Positions 1-8,882 are shown, counted from the first letter of the stretch. The stretch: DNA of 64,000 nt from Chelativorans alearensis (GCF_010993735.1 NZ_WQNI01000003.1:248001-312000), one strand, 5' to 3'. The notes: generated by a model from the sequence alone, not told the origin. Numbers and translations are program-made.

Positions 1-790
1 CTTCGACAAGCAGTTTTTCAGCGAAGGCCAGTCGCAGGACGAGGAGGTACCGATGCGGCGTCTGTCCAAATGTCTTGGCGAATGCCCGAATGAAGTGGAA
101 TGGCGAAAGGCCGCAGATCGCAGCAAGCTCCGCTATGGACAGTTTGCGGGAGAGATTTTCGTTCAGGAACTCCTGCACTCTGCGCGCACTCGAAGCACAG
201 AGACCGCCATTCGCCTTTGCGGGCAGCCTGTTCACTCCCGAACAGGTTCTAAGCAGATGGATGCCGAAGAGCGTAACCAGGGAGTCGGCATAAAGCTCGC
301 TTGCCGTCTCTTGCCGCAGCAGCTCCATCTTCAGCAATTGGGCGATGTGCAACGCCTTGAGATCGACGGTTCCGAAGGCCGGCGGCTGAAGCGCTACATG
401 GTCGGCATCAAGCTCACGGGCCGCCAATTCGCCCAGGCGCTCGGGCCTGAGAGCGACAATCACGCTTTCCTTGGTGGACGACCAGATGGCGCGACCTTCG
501 ACATTCGCCGGATAGATGACGGTTGCTCCGACCGGCGCATCGTATTCTTGCATCTTGTCGCTGCCTAACGCCATCCGGTTCCTCAGCGCTGGGGCAAGCA
601 TGACCTCCACAAAGTGGCTTTCGGTCAGAAATGCTTGTGATCCCGGCTCGCGGACGGAATAGATCGCCCCACCCCCCGCCGTTGCCAAGCGCGGACCGGC
701 GCTTTCGGGAATAACGTCGAGAATATGTGAATCGGTGCGCTGATCAGGCTTGGGGTTGTGACGATTCAAGCCACCCACCTTCTGTTCCAT
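1..790 (-). CDS. AraC-family transcriptional regulator, C-terminus cut by window edge
   Basis: About 263 codons are visible on the minus strand from an ATG at 790 to the window edge. The last 60 or so residues form the first part of an AraC-type DNA-binding domain (RKLSIAELAAICGLSPFHF, then FAKTFGQTPHRYL), so the second helix-turn-helix half and roughly 40 residues are missing off the left edge. The N-terminal 190 residues are a sensing domain of unknown ligand. A GGGGGG stretch lies a few bases before the ATG and serves as a ribosome site. The gene lies downstream of, and in the same direction as, the broken FAD-protein gene. The family call is firm; the target genes cannot be told. Confidence 0.85.
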   Translation of the reverse strand, partial: MEQKVGGLNRHNPKPDQRTDSHILDVIPESAGPRLATAGGGAIYSVREPGSQAFLTESHFVEVMLAPALRNRMALGSDKMQEYDAPVGATVIYPANVEGRAIWSSTKESVIVALRPERLGELAARELDADHVALQPPAFGTVDLKALHIAQLLKMELLRQETASELYADSLVTLFGIHLLRTCSGVNRLPAKANGGLCASSARRVQEFLNENLSRKLSIAELAAICGLSPFHFIRAFAKTFGQTPHRYLLVLRLAFAEKLLVE

Positions 791-896
791 TCCAGTTGTC
801 CCCCCAAGGCGCGTTGGCCAAACGCATTCTGCTTGTGATCGCGCCGAGGGCTGGCAGCGCACCCTGACCCTCGACTTCAACGAGTACTCGAAAACG

Positions 897-1304
897 CTAT
901 CGGGACGCCGCCGTCCTAGGTGTTCTCAATGGCGGCTTCTGCGCAGTGTGTCTTGGTCTACGATCTCGCTTCTCCTGGGCAGAGTCCTTGAAATACCGGC
1001 CAATGATCGAACGCGGCGCGAATTTGTTGCCTGCGAATTCTGCGTTGCCGGTTGCCTTGAGCCAAAGACCTCCATGCTCTGGCTGCCAATGAGGCGCCGA
1101 CATGTCGCTCGTATAGGTATTCGTAAGAGCCTCGGGGCGGTCGGGGGCGAAGCTGTGGCCGCACCAGGGATGCGGTGTTGGATCGAAGACGGTCACGTCC
1201 AGAGACACGCCAGGGCCACGCGAACGGATGAGGCTTTCCAGCAAGGCGACGGCCGTCGGGCCGGCTCCAATAACGGCAATCGACAGCGCAGCAGTATCGT
1301 GCAT
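897..1304 (-). pseudogene. Truncated FAD/NAD(P)-binding protein (5' fragment)
   Basis: This 135-residue frame starts MHDTAALSIAVIGAGPTA and matches, residue by residue with about four in five identical, the first 110 residues of the intact 508-residue protein encoded at 8883-10409. It keeps the N-terminal Rossmann motif GAGPTA and the PHPWCG and FAPDRPEA blocks. Similarity stops after YFKDSAQE near base 972, and the remaining 24 residues are an arginine-rich read-through. It is therefore the head of a duplicated gene that lost about three quarters of its length. The ATG at 1304 is chosen because it aligns with the intact copy. A functional product is unlikely. Confidence 0.85.
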
Positions 1305-1447
1305 TGATGACCCCTTCGGTTGGACAGCCACCCGATGGTCGAGCCGCACTCGCGCAATGTTTCCCCTATTCCCAACAGCCGGTCTCCCCAGACCGGCTGA
1401 GCCACCCAACGTTCAAAGCGACAGACGCTCAAACACCGGATAGTTCG
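972..1447. repeat. Duplicated segment, copy A (FAD-gene head plus promoter)
   Basis: This stretch matches 10068-10550 in the same orientation. It covers the first 110 codons of the FAD-protein gene and about 140 bases upstream of its start. The outermost 60 bases (from the CCCCAGACCGG core to GGATAGTTCG) are almost identical in the two copies, while the coding part has drifted. Similarity ends sharply at 1447 and 10550. Confidence 0.8.
1376..1399. promoter_or_regulatory. Perfect 10-bp-arm dyad upstream of the broken FAD-protein gene
   Basis: CAGCCGGTCT-CCCC-AGACCGGCTG is an exact inverted repeat lying 72 bases before the ATG at 1304. The equivalent place upstream of the intact copy (10479-10502) carries the same dyad with two mismatches. 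Size and symmetry fit a dimeric regulator site, for instance a LuxR-type box, but the binding protein is unknown. Confidence 0.5.
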
Positions 1448-1654
1448 TTTTCTTCACGTAGAACAACGCCGCCTTCTGCCTTGGATGCGCAGTCTCCCCT
1501 CCGGAAAACAATAACATTCCCGTACATTGTCGCACGATGTCATCTGTGAATTCTGCTCATGTTGTCCTACGTTGTCAATCTCAGGCGGCGAAGATTGTTC
1601 GGCCAGCAGATTGGCCGATAATGTCGGAGACGAACAAGCCGAAGGCGTGGTTGA

Positions 1655-2050
1655 GTACGCAACGGATGATGGCAAACGTGCCCGGATATCGCTCAAATCT
1701 GCATCGCGGGTCGCCAATCACGTCCCGCCGATGAAGGGGGAGACATGCGGGTTGAAGCCCGACCACCCGCCCCCTTAGGCTGCCCGCAGACGCGGAAGCA
1801 GAAGAGCAGCGTCATCGACGCTCCTTTCCGACCGCGTAACAGCCCATTTCCTCCTCGATCGAGCTTGTCCGAGACGCCCAGGATGCCTCCCGGAAAACCG
1901 GCAAGAAGATGATGCTGTTCAACGTCGTGCCGCAAACTGCTTCGACCCCGGCCGGCATCACGCCATTGTGCCGGACAACTATCGCCTCGCGTACTAGCTG
2001 GAGCGACGTTCTCGATCGCGGCCACCACCGGCCGGCATTTCTGCGGAACT
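1655..2050 (+). pseudogene. Decayed LacI-family regulator
   Basis: Pieces of a LacI protein can be read in several frames in the same order as in the intact gene immediately downstream. RISLKSASRVANH near 1690 matches the TSLKTVSRVINR helix-turn-helix. IELVRDAQDA and KKMMLFNV near 1860-1925 match IDLVRGAQDA and KQMMLFNI. FDPGRHHAIVPDNYRLA near 1940-2000 matches FDPGGGQHAIVPDDYQLA, followed by a stop and a LDRG(H/Y)xRPAFL block in another frame. Frameshifts, stops and internal loss rule out a product. It appears to be a tandem duplicate of the functional regulator that has degenerated. Confidence 0.75.
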
Positions 2051-2138
2051 GGCCGGGACTATCACCTCGGAGTTGCAGCCGGCCGGCAGGTGTGCCACCA
2101 ACGCGTTACTAAATGTCCAACGCGAGCCAATCATCAGC

Positions 2139-3188
2139 ATGACGACGCAACGTGAAATTGCCCGGCGCGCTAAGACCTCGCTCAAGACGGTGTCGCGCGT
2201 CATCAATCGCGATCCGCTGGTCAACGCCAAGACGCGGGCGCGGATCGAGGCCATTGTCGCTGAGCTGGGGTACGAACCCTCCCAGGCGGCCCGCATGATG
2301 CGTTCGCAGCGCAGCAACATCATCGGCTTCCTGGCGGACCAGGTCGCCACATCGGCCTCCTCAATCGATCTCGTGCGCGGAGCCCAGGATGCGGCTTGGG
2401 AGTGCGGTAAGCAGATGATGCTGTTCAATATCGAGCGTGGGACACCGAGCCAGGACCTGGCCGATGCGCAGCTCGCCGCATTCCGTGCGGAAGCAGTCGT
2501 CTATGCGGCGGTCTATCACCAACCGGTCGAACTGCCGCCTTCGGCCGTCCCTCGGGTGCTGCTCAACTGCTTTGACCCCGGAGGCGGCCAGCATGCGATC
2601 GTGCCGGACGATTACCAGCTCGCGGCAACGCTTATGGACGAAGTACTCGACCGGGGGTATCGGCGCCCGGCTTTTCTCAATCTGAACCGGGCGATTGTCG
2701 CTTCGGGGCTGCGCGCCGCCGGCATCACCGATGCGGCGCGCAATCGCGGTCTCGACATGACTGGCCGTATTCATGAGGTCGTGGTCGGACGCGAGCATCA
2801 CGGCCAGCCGCAGTTCATCGCCGACAGGATCGTCCCGGAGCTGATGTCGGTATCCCCCGAAAGCCGGCCAGACGTGCTCATCTGCGGCCAGGACATTCTT
2901 GCAATGGACGTCTACTTCGTCCTGTCCGAGCTTCGTCTTAAGGTCGGTCAGCATGTTGCTGTCGCCAGCTTCGACAATCGCGAACCGATCGCCAGCCTCT
3001 TAAAGCCGGGGCTCTCCACGATGGAACTGCCCTATTACGAGATGGGGCGCGCGGCGATGCTCGCCGCCATCAATCCGCCTCCCGCGCCAGAGACGGTGCG
3101 GCTCCCCGGAAAATTCATAGAGCGCGGGTCGCTTCAACCCTTCCACACGCTTGCAACTCATCGGACGGGCAGCAATCCCAATGCCTAG
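2139..3188 (+). CDS. LacI-family repressor of the sugar/fructan operon
   Basis: The 349-residue protein has the LacI plan. Residues 2-25 form the DNA-reading helix-turn-helix (REIARRAKTSLKTVSRVIN), a hinge follows near residue 50, and the rest is a periplasmic-binding-protein-like sugar-sensing core ending near residue 340. The ATG at 2139 is chosen over the upstream start because the HTH then begins at the usual place. It sits directly before the binding-protein/permease/GH32 operon, and an inverted repeat overlaps that operon's promoter, so it most likely represses it until a sugar (probably fructose-containing) binds. The inducer is inferred from the neighbouring GH32 enzyme, not from the protein itself. 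Confidence 0.88.
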   Translation: MTTQREIARRAKTSLKTVSRVINRDPLVNAKTRARIEAIVAELGYEPSQAARMMRSQRSNIIGFLADQVATSASSIDLVRGAQDAAWECGKQMMLFNIERGTPSQDLADAQLAAFRAEAVVYAAVYHQPVELPPSAVPRVLLNCFDPGGGQHAIVPDDYQLAATLMDEVLDRGYRRPAFLNLNRAIVASGLRAAGITDAARNRGLDMTGRIHEVVVGREHHGQPQFIADRIVPELMSVSPESRPDVLICGQDILAMDVYFVLSELRLKVGQHVAVASFDNREPIASLLKPGLSTMELPYYEMGRAAMLAAINPPPAPETVRLPGKFIERGSLQPFHTLATHRTGSNPNA

Positions 3189-3198
3189 AGGTCTGTTT

Positions 3199-3256
3199 TT
3201 GACAACGTGAGACAATCATGGCTAGCTAATGCCTCACATTGTCATAGGACAACGTT
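3199..3256 (+). promoter_or_regulatory. Promoter with LacI-type operators for the sugar operon
   Basis: TTGACA at 3199-3204 is a consensus -35 element, and TAGCTA at 3223-3228 is a fair -10 at 18-bp spacing. The inverted repeat GACAACGTGAG (3201-3211) / CTCACATTGTC (3233-3243) matches in 10 of 11 positions, and its arms lie about three helical turns apart. A further GACAACG half site is at 3248-3254. The first arm overlaps the -35 element, which suits repression by the adjacent LacI protein. Confidence 0.65.
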
Positions 3257-3275
3257 TTCGGAGGAGGAGACAAAA

Positions 3276-4553
3276 ATGAAGCATGCCCTTTATGCTGGGG
3301 TGGCTCTGGCTGTCTGCATGACGTCCCCGCACGCCTCGGCAGGCCAACTCACGGCCTGGGTCATCGATGGCGATAGTGAAAAGCCCTATTTCACCCAACT
3401 CGAAGAGACCTTCAACGCCAAATACGGCACCGAGGGAATCACCGTCGATGTGGTGCCGATCCCAAGCTACAACGAGGCCATCCAGGCCGCGACCCTGTCG
3501 GGCGATCTGCCGGACGTGATCATGCTCGATGGCCCCAACATGGCGTCCGCCGCCTGGGCAGGAACCATCCAGCCGATCGGCGACATTCTCAATCCGGAAA
3601 TCCTCAAGGACCTTTTGCCTGCCGTTAAGGCGCAGGGCACCTACGGCCCGGACCAGCAGCTCTATTTCGTCAGCCCCTACGATTCCGGCACCATCTTGTG
3701 GGGCAACACGGCGCTGCTCGAAAAGGCGGGCGTGCGGATCCCGACTTCCGTCGAGGACGCATGGACTCGCGAGGAAATGAGCGATGCGCTGGAGAAGCTT
3801 GCCGCGTTGCCCGAAGTCGAGTGGCCGCTCGACGTCAAGATGAACTATGGCGCCGGCGAGTGGATGACCTATGGCTTTGCGCCCTTTGCCCAATCCAACG
3901 GCGGCGACATCATCGATCGCGAAACCTGGATTGCCGACGGCACCATCAACTCCAGGTCCAATATCGAAACACTGACCGAACTGCAGAACTGGAACAAGAA
4001 CGGCTGGATCGTTCCCGCCAGTGCCGGCGACAACAAGTTCTACGGCGAAAAGACCGCGGCTCTCTCCTGGGTCGGCAACTGGATGTGGCCTGCCCACCGC
4101 GAGGGCCTGGGCGACGATCTCGTTCTGATCCCGCCGCCGGCCTTCGGTGAAGCCGGTCCAATCTCGGCCAATGGCAGCTGGGGCTGGGCGGTCCCGGCCT
4201 CCTCGACCAATCTCGAAGATATCAAGGTGTTCCTCAACTACGCTATGTCCGGCGAACAGGTCGCGGCCTATGCCGATATCACCGGCTATGTCCCGTCCCG
4301 CGCCTCGGCTATTCCCCTGTCAAAAATCTATGGTGAAGGCGGCGCCGGCGAAATCTTCGCAAAGCTGGCCGAATGCTGCGGCGTGGTCCGTCCTGTGCAC
4401 CCGGCCTATCCGGTCATCACCAATGCCTGGGCAACGGCTGTGGTCAACATCCTCTCGGGCGATGTCGACGTAGAGACCGAGCTCGACCGCGCGGCGCAGA
4501 CTATCGACCAGGATATCGCCGACAACGACGGTTATCCGCCCTTCGGGCAGTAA
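3276..4553 (+). CDS. Sugar ABC transporter substrate-binding protein
   Basis: This 425-residue protein begins with a Sec signal peptide of about 22 residues (cleavage near SAGQL) and continues as a family-1 extracellular solute-binding protein of the maltose/multiple-sugar type. The length is typical. It would bind an oligosaccharide in the periplasm and deliver it to the two permeases encoded next. The ATG at 3276 has a strong ribosome site GAGGAGG ten bases before it and places the signal peptide at the very start. The nearby GH32 enzyme suggests a fructose-containing ligand such as sucrose or a short fructan, which is an inference. Confidence 0.88.
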   Translation: MKHALYAGVALAVCMTSPHASAGQLTAWVIDGDSEKPYFTQLEETFNAKYGTEGITVDVVPIPSYNEAIQAATLSGDLPDVIMLDGPNMASAAWAGTIQPIGDILNPEILKDLLPAVKAQGTYGPDQQLYFVSPYDSGTILWGNTALLEKAGVRIPTSVEDAWTREEMSDALEKLAALPEVEWPLDVKMNYGAGEWMTYGFAPFAQSNGGDIIDRETWIADGTINSRSNIETLTELQNWNKNGWIVPASAGDNKFYGEKTAALSWVGNWMWPAHREGLGDDLVLIPPPAFGEAGPISANGSWGWAVPASSTNLEDIKVFLNYAMSGEQVAAYADITGYVPSRASAIPLSKIYGEGGAGEIFAKLAECCGVVRPVHPAYPVITNAWATAVVNILSGDVDVETELDRAAQTIDQDIADNDGYPPFGQ

Positions 4554-4725
4554 TCGGCGCTAGCGCAGACCTCGTCTTGGCGCTGGCCAACCGGCTCCTC
4601 AGTCGCTTGTGCAGAGGAATCGAGAGGGAGTACAGCGGCTCTCAACGCCACCACCTCCTCGGTCCTCCGTTCAAGTGCCGGTAGCCGCGATTGAGTTAGG
4701 CCAGGAATGGCCGGGGGAGAAATCC

Positions 4726-5613
4726 ATGGGAATCAGGACAAGGCAACGGACCCAGGAATGGGCGATGCTGCTCCCCGCGCTGATCTTCATTACCGCGCTC
4801 ATCATTGGCCCGTTCCTGCTCTCGGTCTGGTTCTCCTTTACCGATCAGCGACTGGTGCCGCGCCCGATCCCGACCAAGTTCATCGGCACCACCAATTACG
4901 CGCGCATGTTTGCCGATCCGCTGTTCTGGCAGGCGATCTGGAACACCGTGTTCTTCGCGGTGATCGTGACGCCGGTTCAACTGTCCATGTCCCTCGGTGC
5001 CGCGCTGATCCTCAATTCAGCCGTTCCCTTCCGCGGCTTTTTCCGCTCGGTGGCCATCCTGCCCCTGTTGCTTCCGATGACGGTCATTGTCTCCATCTGG
5101 GCGGTGCTGTTCCGCATCCCCTCTGGCCCGTTCAATGCCGTCTATCAGTGGTTCGCCGGGCAAGGGAACTATGTCGATTTTCTTGGCAATCCTTCCGTTG
5201 CCATGCTCTCGATCGTGGCGCTCTCAGCCTGGGCGACTTTCCCCTATCAGATGTTGATCTATCTCGCCGGCTTGCAGGAAATTCCGCAGGATCTCTACGA
5301 AGCCGCCAAGCTCGATGGGGCCAAAGCCTGGCACCGTTTCCGCTACGTCACCTGGCCGGGCTTGCGCAACGTCAACGTCTTCCTGCTCATCATCACCACC
5401 GTAGGTGCGCTCAAGCTCTTCACCCAGGTCGACATCCTGACCAAGGGCGGCCCCAATGGTGCCACGACGACCATCATCCACTATCTCTTCAAGCAGGGCT
5501 ACGCGAACCAGAAGGTTGGCTACGCCTCCGCCGTCGCTGTCTTCTTCTTCCTCGCGGTCACTGCCATAGCGCTCTTCCAGCGCCGTGTTTTCAAGAACGA
5601 GGGAGAAGCATAA
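4726..5613 (+). CDS. Sugar ABC transporter permease, MalF/UgpA type
   Basis: The 295-residue protein has six predicted membrane segments and the cytoplasmic EAA loop (EAAKLDGAKAWHRFRYVTWPGL, residues about 194-215) that docks the ATPase. It is the first of two permease subunits for the binding protein encoded upstream. The start at 4726 follows a GGGGGAGA ribosome site. The 170-base gap after the binding-protein gene holds no gene. The stop codon overlaps the start of the next permease, indicating translational coupling. Confidence 0.88.
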   Translation: MGIRTRQRTQEWAMLLPALIFITALIIGPFLLSVWFSFTDQRLVPRPIPTKFIGTTNYARMFADPLFWQAIWNTVFFAVIVTPVQLSMSLGAALILNSAVPFRGFFRSVAILPLLLPMTVIVSIWAVLFRIPSGPFNAVYQWFAGQGNYVDFLGNPSVAMLSIVALSAWATFPYQMLIYLAGLQEIPQDLYEAAKLDGAKAWHRFRYVTWPGLRNVNVFLLIITTVGALKLFTQVDILTKGGPNGATTTIIHYLFKQGYANQKVGYASAVAVFFFLAVTAIALFQRRVFKNEGEA

Positions 5614-6452
5614 TGCGCATTCCCCGTGATGCCGTACTGCCATCGCTGTTTGCCGTTGTCCTGGCGATGGGCGTGCTCTTGCCGCTGATGATGACCCTCA
5701 CCATCAGCCTCAATCCCAACGAGCAGGACATCATGGTCTCCATGGGGTCGGTCCGCTCCTTCATCCCTCAGGTATTTTCGCCCCAGAACTATATCGAGGT
5801 ATGGACTGACCCGGTGCACCCGTTCGTCCGTTACCTCGCCAACACCGCGCTCATCACTTTCTCCACGCTGGCACTCTCGATCCTGTTCAACTCGATGGCC
5901 GCCTTCGTATTGGCGCAGGGTACGCTACCCATCCGCAAGCCGGTGATGATCCTAATCCTTGCAACCTTGGCCGTGCCCGGCGAGAGCCTGGTGCTGCCAC
6001 AACTGATGATGGCGGGCTGGGCCGGGATCGTTGACAGCTACGAGGTGCAGATCATGCCGGGTGTTGCCAACGCCATGTCGATCTTTCTCTTTTTCCAGTT
6101 CTTTTCGCGGCTGCCTAAAGAGCTGATCGAGGCGGCCCACATTGATGGATTCTCCTTTTTCCAGATCTACAGGTATGTGGCCATGCCGCTCTCAAAGCCG
6201 GTGATCTCGGCAATCGCGGTGCTGCAGTTTCTCGAAATCTGGAACGCTTATCTCTGGCCCGTCATGGTGACCCGTGGCCCCGAATACCGTCCGCTTTCGG
6301 TCGCCATGTCCGCCTACTTCGGCACCAACCAGGCCGCCTGGGGCAACATCATGGCCTTTGCCGTATCCATGGCCATCCCCGTCATCCTCTTCTTCCTCAT
6401 TCTCCAGCGCCAGTTCATCGCCTCGGTGATGAGTTCGGGCGTCAAGGGTTAA
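5613..6452 (+). CDS. Sugar ABC transporter permease, MalG/UgpE type
   Basis: This 279-residue integral membrane protein has about six segments and an EAA-like motif (EAAHIDGFSFFQIYRYVAMPLSKP, residues about 171-194). It is the partner permease and starts inside the stop codon of the previous gene (TAATG). Together they form the membrane channel of a carbohydrate-uptake-1 importer. No ATP-binding subunit gene is found in this locus, so an ATPase encoded elsewhere, such as a shared MsmK/UgpC-like protein, must serve it if the importer works. Confidence 0.88.
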   Translation: MRIPRDAVLPSLFAVVLAMGVLLPLMMTLTISLNPNEQDIMVSMGSVRSFIPQVFSPQNYIEVWTDPVHPFVRYLANTALITFSTLALSILFNSMAAFVLAQGTLPIRKPVMILILATLAVPGESLVLPQLMMAGWAGIVDSYEVQIMPGVANAMSIFLFFQFFSRLPKELIEAAHIDGFSFFQIYRYVAMPLSKPVISAIAVLQFLEIWNAYLWPVMVTRGPEYRPLSVAMSAYFGTNQAAWGNIMAFAVSMAIPVILFFLILQRQFIASVMSSGVKG

Positions 6453-6461
6453 GCCAACACG

Positions 6462-7781
6462 ATGACCGAGAAATACCGTCCCAATCTGCACTTCTCGCCT
6501 TGCGCCGGCTGGATGAACGACCCGAATGGCTTGATCCGCGTCGATGGCGTCTGGCACCTGTTCTTCCAGCATGATCCGAACAGCATCAGCCACGGCCCGA
6601 TGCACTGGGGTCATGCCAGCAGCACGGATCTCGTGCACTGGGCTGAGCAGCCCGTGGCACTGCACCCTACCGAACTTGGCACCTGCTATTCCGGCAGCGC
6701 GGTTGAAGCCGCGGACGGTGAAATCAAGCTGTTCTACACGGCCCACAGTCATACTCCGGAAGGCGAAGACCATCAGGTGCAGTGCCTCGTCCATGCGGAC
6801 CGCTCACTGAGGTCCTATGCCGTGGAGCCGGCAAACCCTGTCGTCGCCAATCCCGGTCTCGTCGTCTTTCGTGATCCCAAGGTCATCTGGCATGAACCGA
6901 CCGGGCGCTGGGTCATGCTGATCGCGGAAGGCCAATCGATCGGCTTTTACGGCTCCACCGATCTCAAGAGCTGGACGTATCTTTCCAGCTTCGGCGATGG
7001 TCACGGACGCCACGGCTGCGGCCCCTGGGAATGTCCCGACCTGGTGCCATTGACCGCGCCGAACGGCGACACCGTCTGGGTGCTTCTCGTCGGCCTCAAC
7101 ACCGGCAGCTATGCTCCGGGGTCGGGCACGCAATACTTTCTGGGCCAGTTCGACGGTATGGCGTTTGGCAACGCCAACCTGCCCGAAACCGAACTCTGGC
7201 TCGACTATGGCCGCGACTACTACGCTGCGCAGACCTTCTTCGAACGCGGCGGCACCGATAAGCCCACTGTCATGGCATGGGCGAGCAACTGGCTCTATGC
7301 CAGACAGACCCCGACGGAGGCCTTCCGCGGCATCATGTCCCTGCCGCGTGAACTGCGGCTGGTCGAGAGTCCGGATGGCCTGCGGGTCGCCGCCCACGCG
7401 CCACTGGCCGCACGGCAGGCTTTCGGCGCTACGGACCGCCGCGGCACCGGCCGCTTCGACCACATAGTCACTCTCACAGTTGGTGAGGAACTGACCATCA
7501 CACTCTTCGGTGAAGATCAGCCGCATTTCATTGTAAGGCGTACCACAATTCGCCGCGGCGCGCTCCGCACAATGCGCGCGGCCGTCCCTGGAATGGATCA
7601 GTTCGCGCATGACTACGCGGTCGATTTTGCCTGGCCCGAACGCGGTGCGCTGGACATCACGGTCTTTATCGATCGTGGTCTTGTCGAACTTGGCGCCGCC
7701 GATGGTCTCGTCTGGATCACCAATCTCTTCTTCCCGGCCGATCCGGAAGCCGAGGCGCGCGTCGATTCCATGAAACGATGA
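6462..7781 (+). CDS. GH32 beta-fructofuranosidase (sucrose/fructan hydrolase)
   Basis: The 439-residue protein carries the three GH32 signatures: WMNDPNG at residues 17-23 with the nucleophile Asp20, the RDP motif near residues 137-139, and the WECPD motif near residues 189-193 with the acid/base Glu. There is no signal peptide, so it should act in the cytoplasm on imported sucrose, kestose or short fructans and release fructose. It is the last gene of the LacI-controlled operon, nine bases after the second permease. The C-terminal beta-sandwich is present but short (total length is at the small end for the family). Whether the true substrate is sucrose, a phosphorylated sugar or a fructo-oligosaccharide cannot be decided. 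Confidence 0.9.
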   Translation: MTEKYRPNLHFSPCAGWMNDPNGLIRVDGVWHLFFQHDPNSISHGPMHWGHASSTDLVHWAEQPVALHPTELGTCYSGSAVEAADGEIKLFYTAHSHTPEGEDHQVQCLVHADRSLRSYAVEPANPVVANPGLVVFRDPKVIWHEPTGRWVMLIAEGQSIGFYGSTDLKSWTYLSSFGDGHGRHGCGPWECPDLVPLTAPNGDTVWVLLVGLNTGSYAPGSGTQYFLGQFDGMAFGNANLPETELWLDYGRDYYAAQTFFERGGTDKPTVMAWASNWLYARQTPTEAFRGIMSLPRELRLVESPDGLRVAAHAPLAARQAFGATDRRGTGRFDHIVTLTVGEELTITLFGEDQPHFIVRRTTIRRGALRTMRAAVPGMDQFAHDYAVDFAWPERGALDITVFIDRGLVELGAADGLVWITNLFFPADPEAEARVDSMKR

Positions 7782-7784
7782 ACC

Positions 7785-7796
7785 GTCTAGCTAGAC
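7785..7796. other. Perfect 12-bp palindrome between convergent genes
   Basis: GTCTAGCTAGAC lies four bases after the stop of the GH32 gene, in the gap before the convergent GH32/RTX remnant. It may be part of a terminator or a protein site; there is no T run beside it. Confidence 0.25.
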
Positions 7797-7904
7797 CGTG
7801 ATACGGGCGACGCTGGACCGCGTTCGCTCGAGATACATCGCGCACACGAACAGCCACAAATCGCTGCGTTGTGCGGCCGAGCAGAGCCGGCCGCACTTTC
7901 GCAG

Positions 7905-8545
7905 TCAAAGGAATAGCCAGTCGTCGTAATGCGCGATACCGGTCAGAATGATCTGGTCGCCGTCACCGTCGAGAGTGAGGATTAAAGACCCGAAATGGCT
8001 CTTGTCGTAGACGAACTCGGCTCCGCCCAGGTCGATCGCGTCGGTGCCGATCCCGAAATCGTCGATCCATGTGCGATCGCGGAGGCCATCCTTCGTCTTC
8101 GCGGCGAAGAGGAAGACGTCGGCACCCGCGCTGCCCAAAACGCGGTCGAGCGCACCGCCGCCGGCGGATATCACGTCATTGCCGCCGCGGCCGTCGAAGC
8201 GCAGCGCACCCTTGGCCTCCGCCCACGGCGTCAGAACGTCGTTGCCTTCATAGCTGCGCGGCGCCTGCGCGGCCGTGTCCTCGGTCGAGAGCTTCCAACG
8301 TCGAGATCCAGCACAACAGTCCCACCCACTGCGAATAGCTCGACACCTATGCTCTTCGGATCGGGGAATATCTGGTCGGTGATCGTGCGCGGCCGTCATT
8401 GACGAATAGCTCGACTGACGCCGCATCGACGAAGATATGGAGCTTGATCTCGCCCTCTAGCGTGAACTCGAGCGGCGCGGCATGGAGAGCCAAAAAGGGG
8501 CGGGCGGATGGAAGGATCCCCAGATTGAGCTTCCTGGAGGGAGCG
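7905..8545 (-). pseudogene. Decayed GH32 fructanase with RTX-like C-terminal domain
   Basis: Read right to left, one frame gives the C-terminal beta-sandwich of a GH32 enzyme (LEGEIKLHIFVDAASVELF then VNDGR). After a frameshift near 8390, another frame continues it (TITDQIFPDPKSIGVELFAV, then TVVLDLDV). After a second shift near 8295, the next frame gives SYEGNDVLTPW, GRGGNDVISAGGG and GSAGADVFLF, which are the GGxGxD-type calcium-binding repeats of type I secreted proteins, and ends HYDDWLFL. The catalytic N-terminal part with WMNDPNG is missing. It thus looks like the remains of a secreted fructanase. Bases 8546-8882, up to the FAD gene, hold no gene I can support. Confidence 0.7.
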
Positions 8546-8882
8546 TTGTCGAGATCGGCATTTTTCCACTGTCGTCAACATCCCGCTGCTTGTCCAGCCT
8601 CGCCTCCTCCTCCAAGTCTACGACCGCGTACTGCTCGACGCGCAGATCGCAGCTGGGGATTGGAATCCTTCGCAAGCCACGGCTGCGTTCGCCCATACTT
8701 GGCTCGGCGACAAGAGGCTGCTTGCGCTCGATCGTCTCTGACACAAATGTCCCTGGCGTCGCGTCGGTCGGTACACGGCCGGCGCGACGCCAGATCGAAC
8801 GATAAGCACTCCCTCATGGATTTCCCTGCAGTTTCACACTGGCAGGTGAAACCAATGTGATGGTTCAGTTCAAGGCGCTCGC

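Noticed and set aside
840-900. Coding-like stretch AEGWQRTLTLDFNEYSKTL before the FAD fragment
   Set aside because: Too short to assign; may be a remnant of a lost gene, but nothing adjoining supports it.
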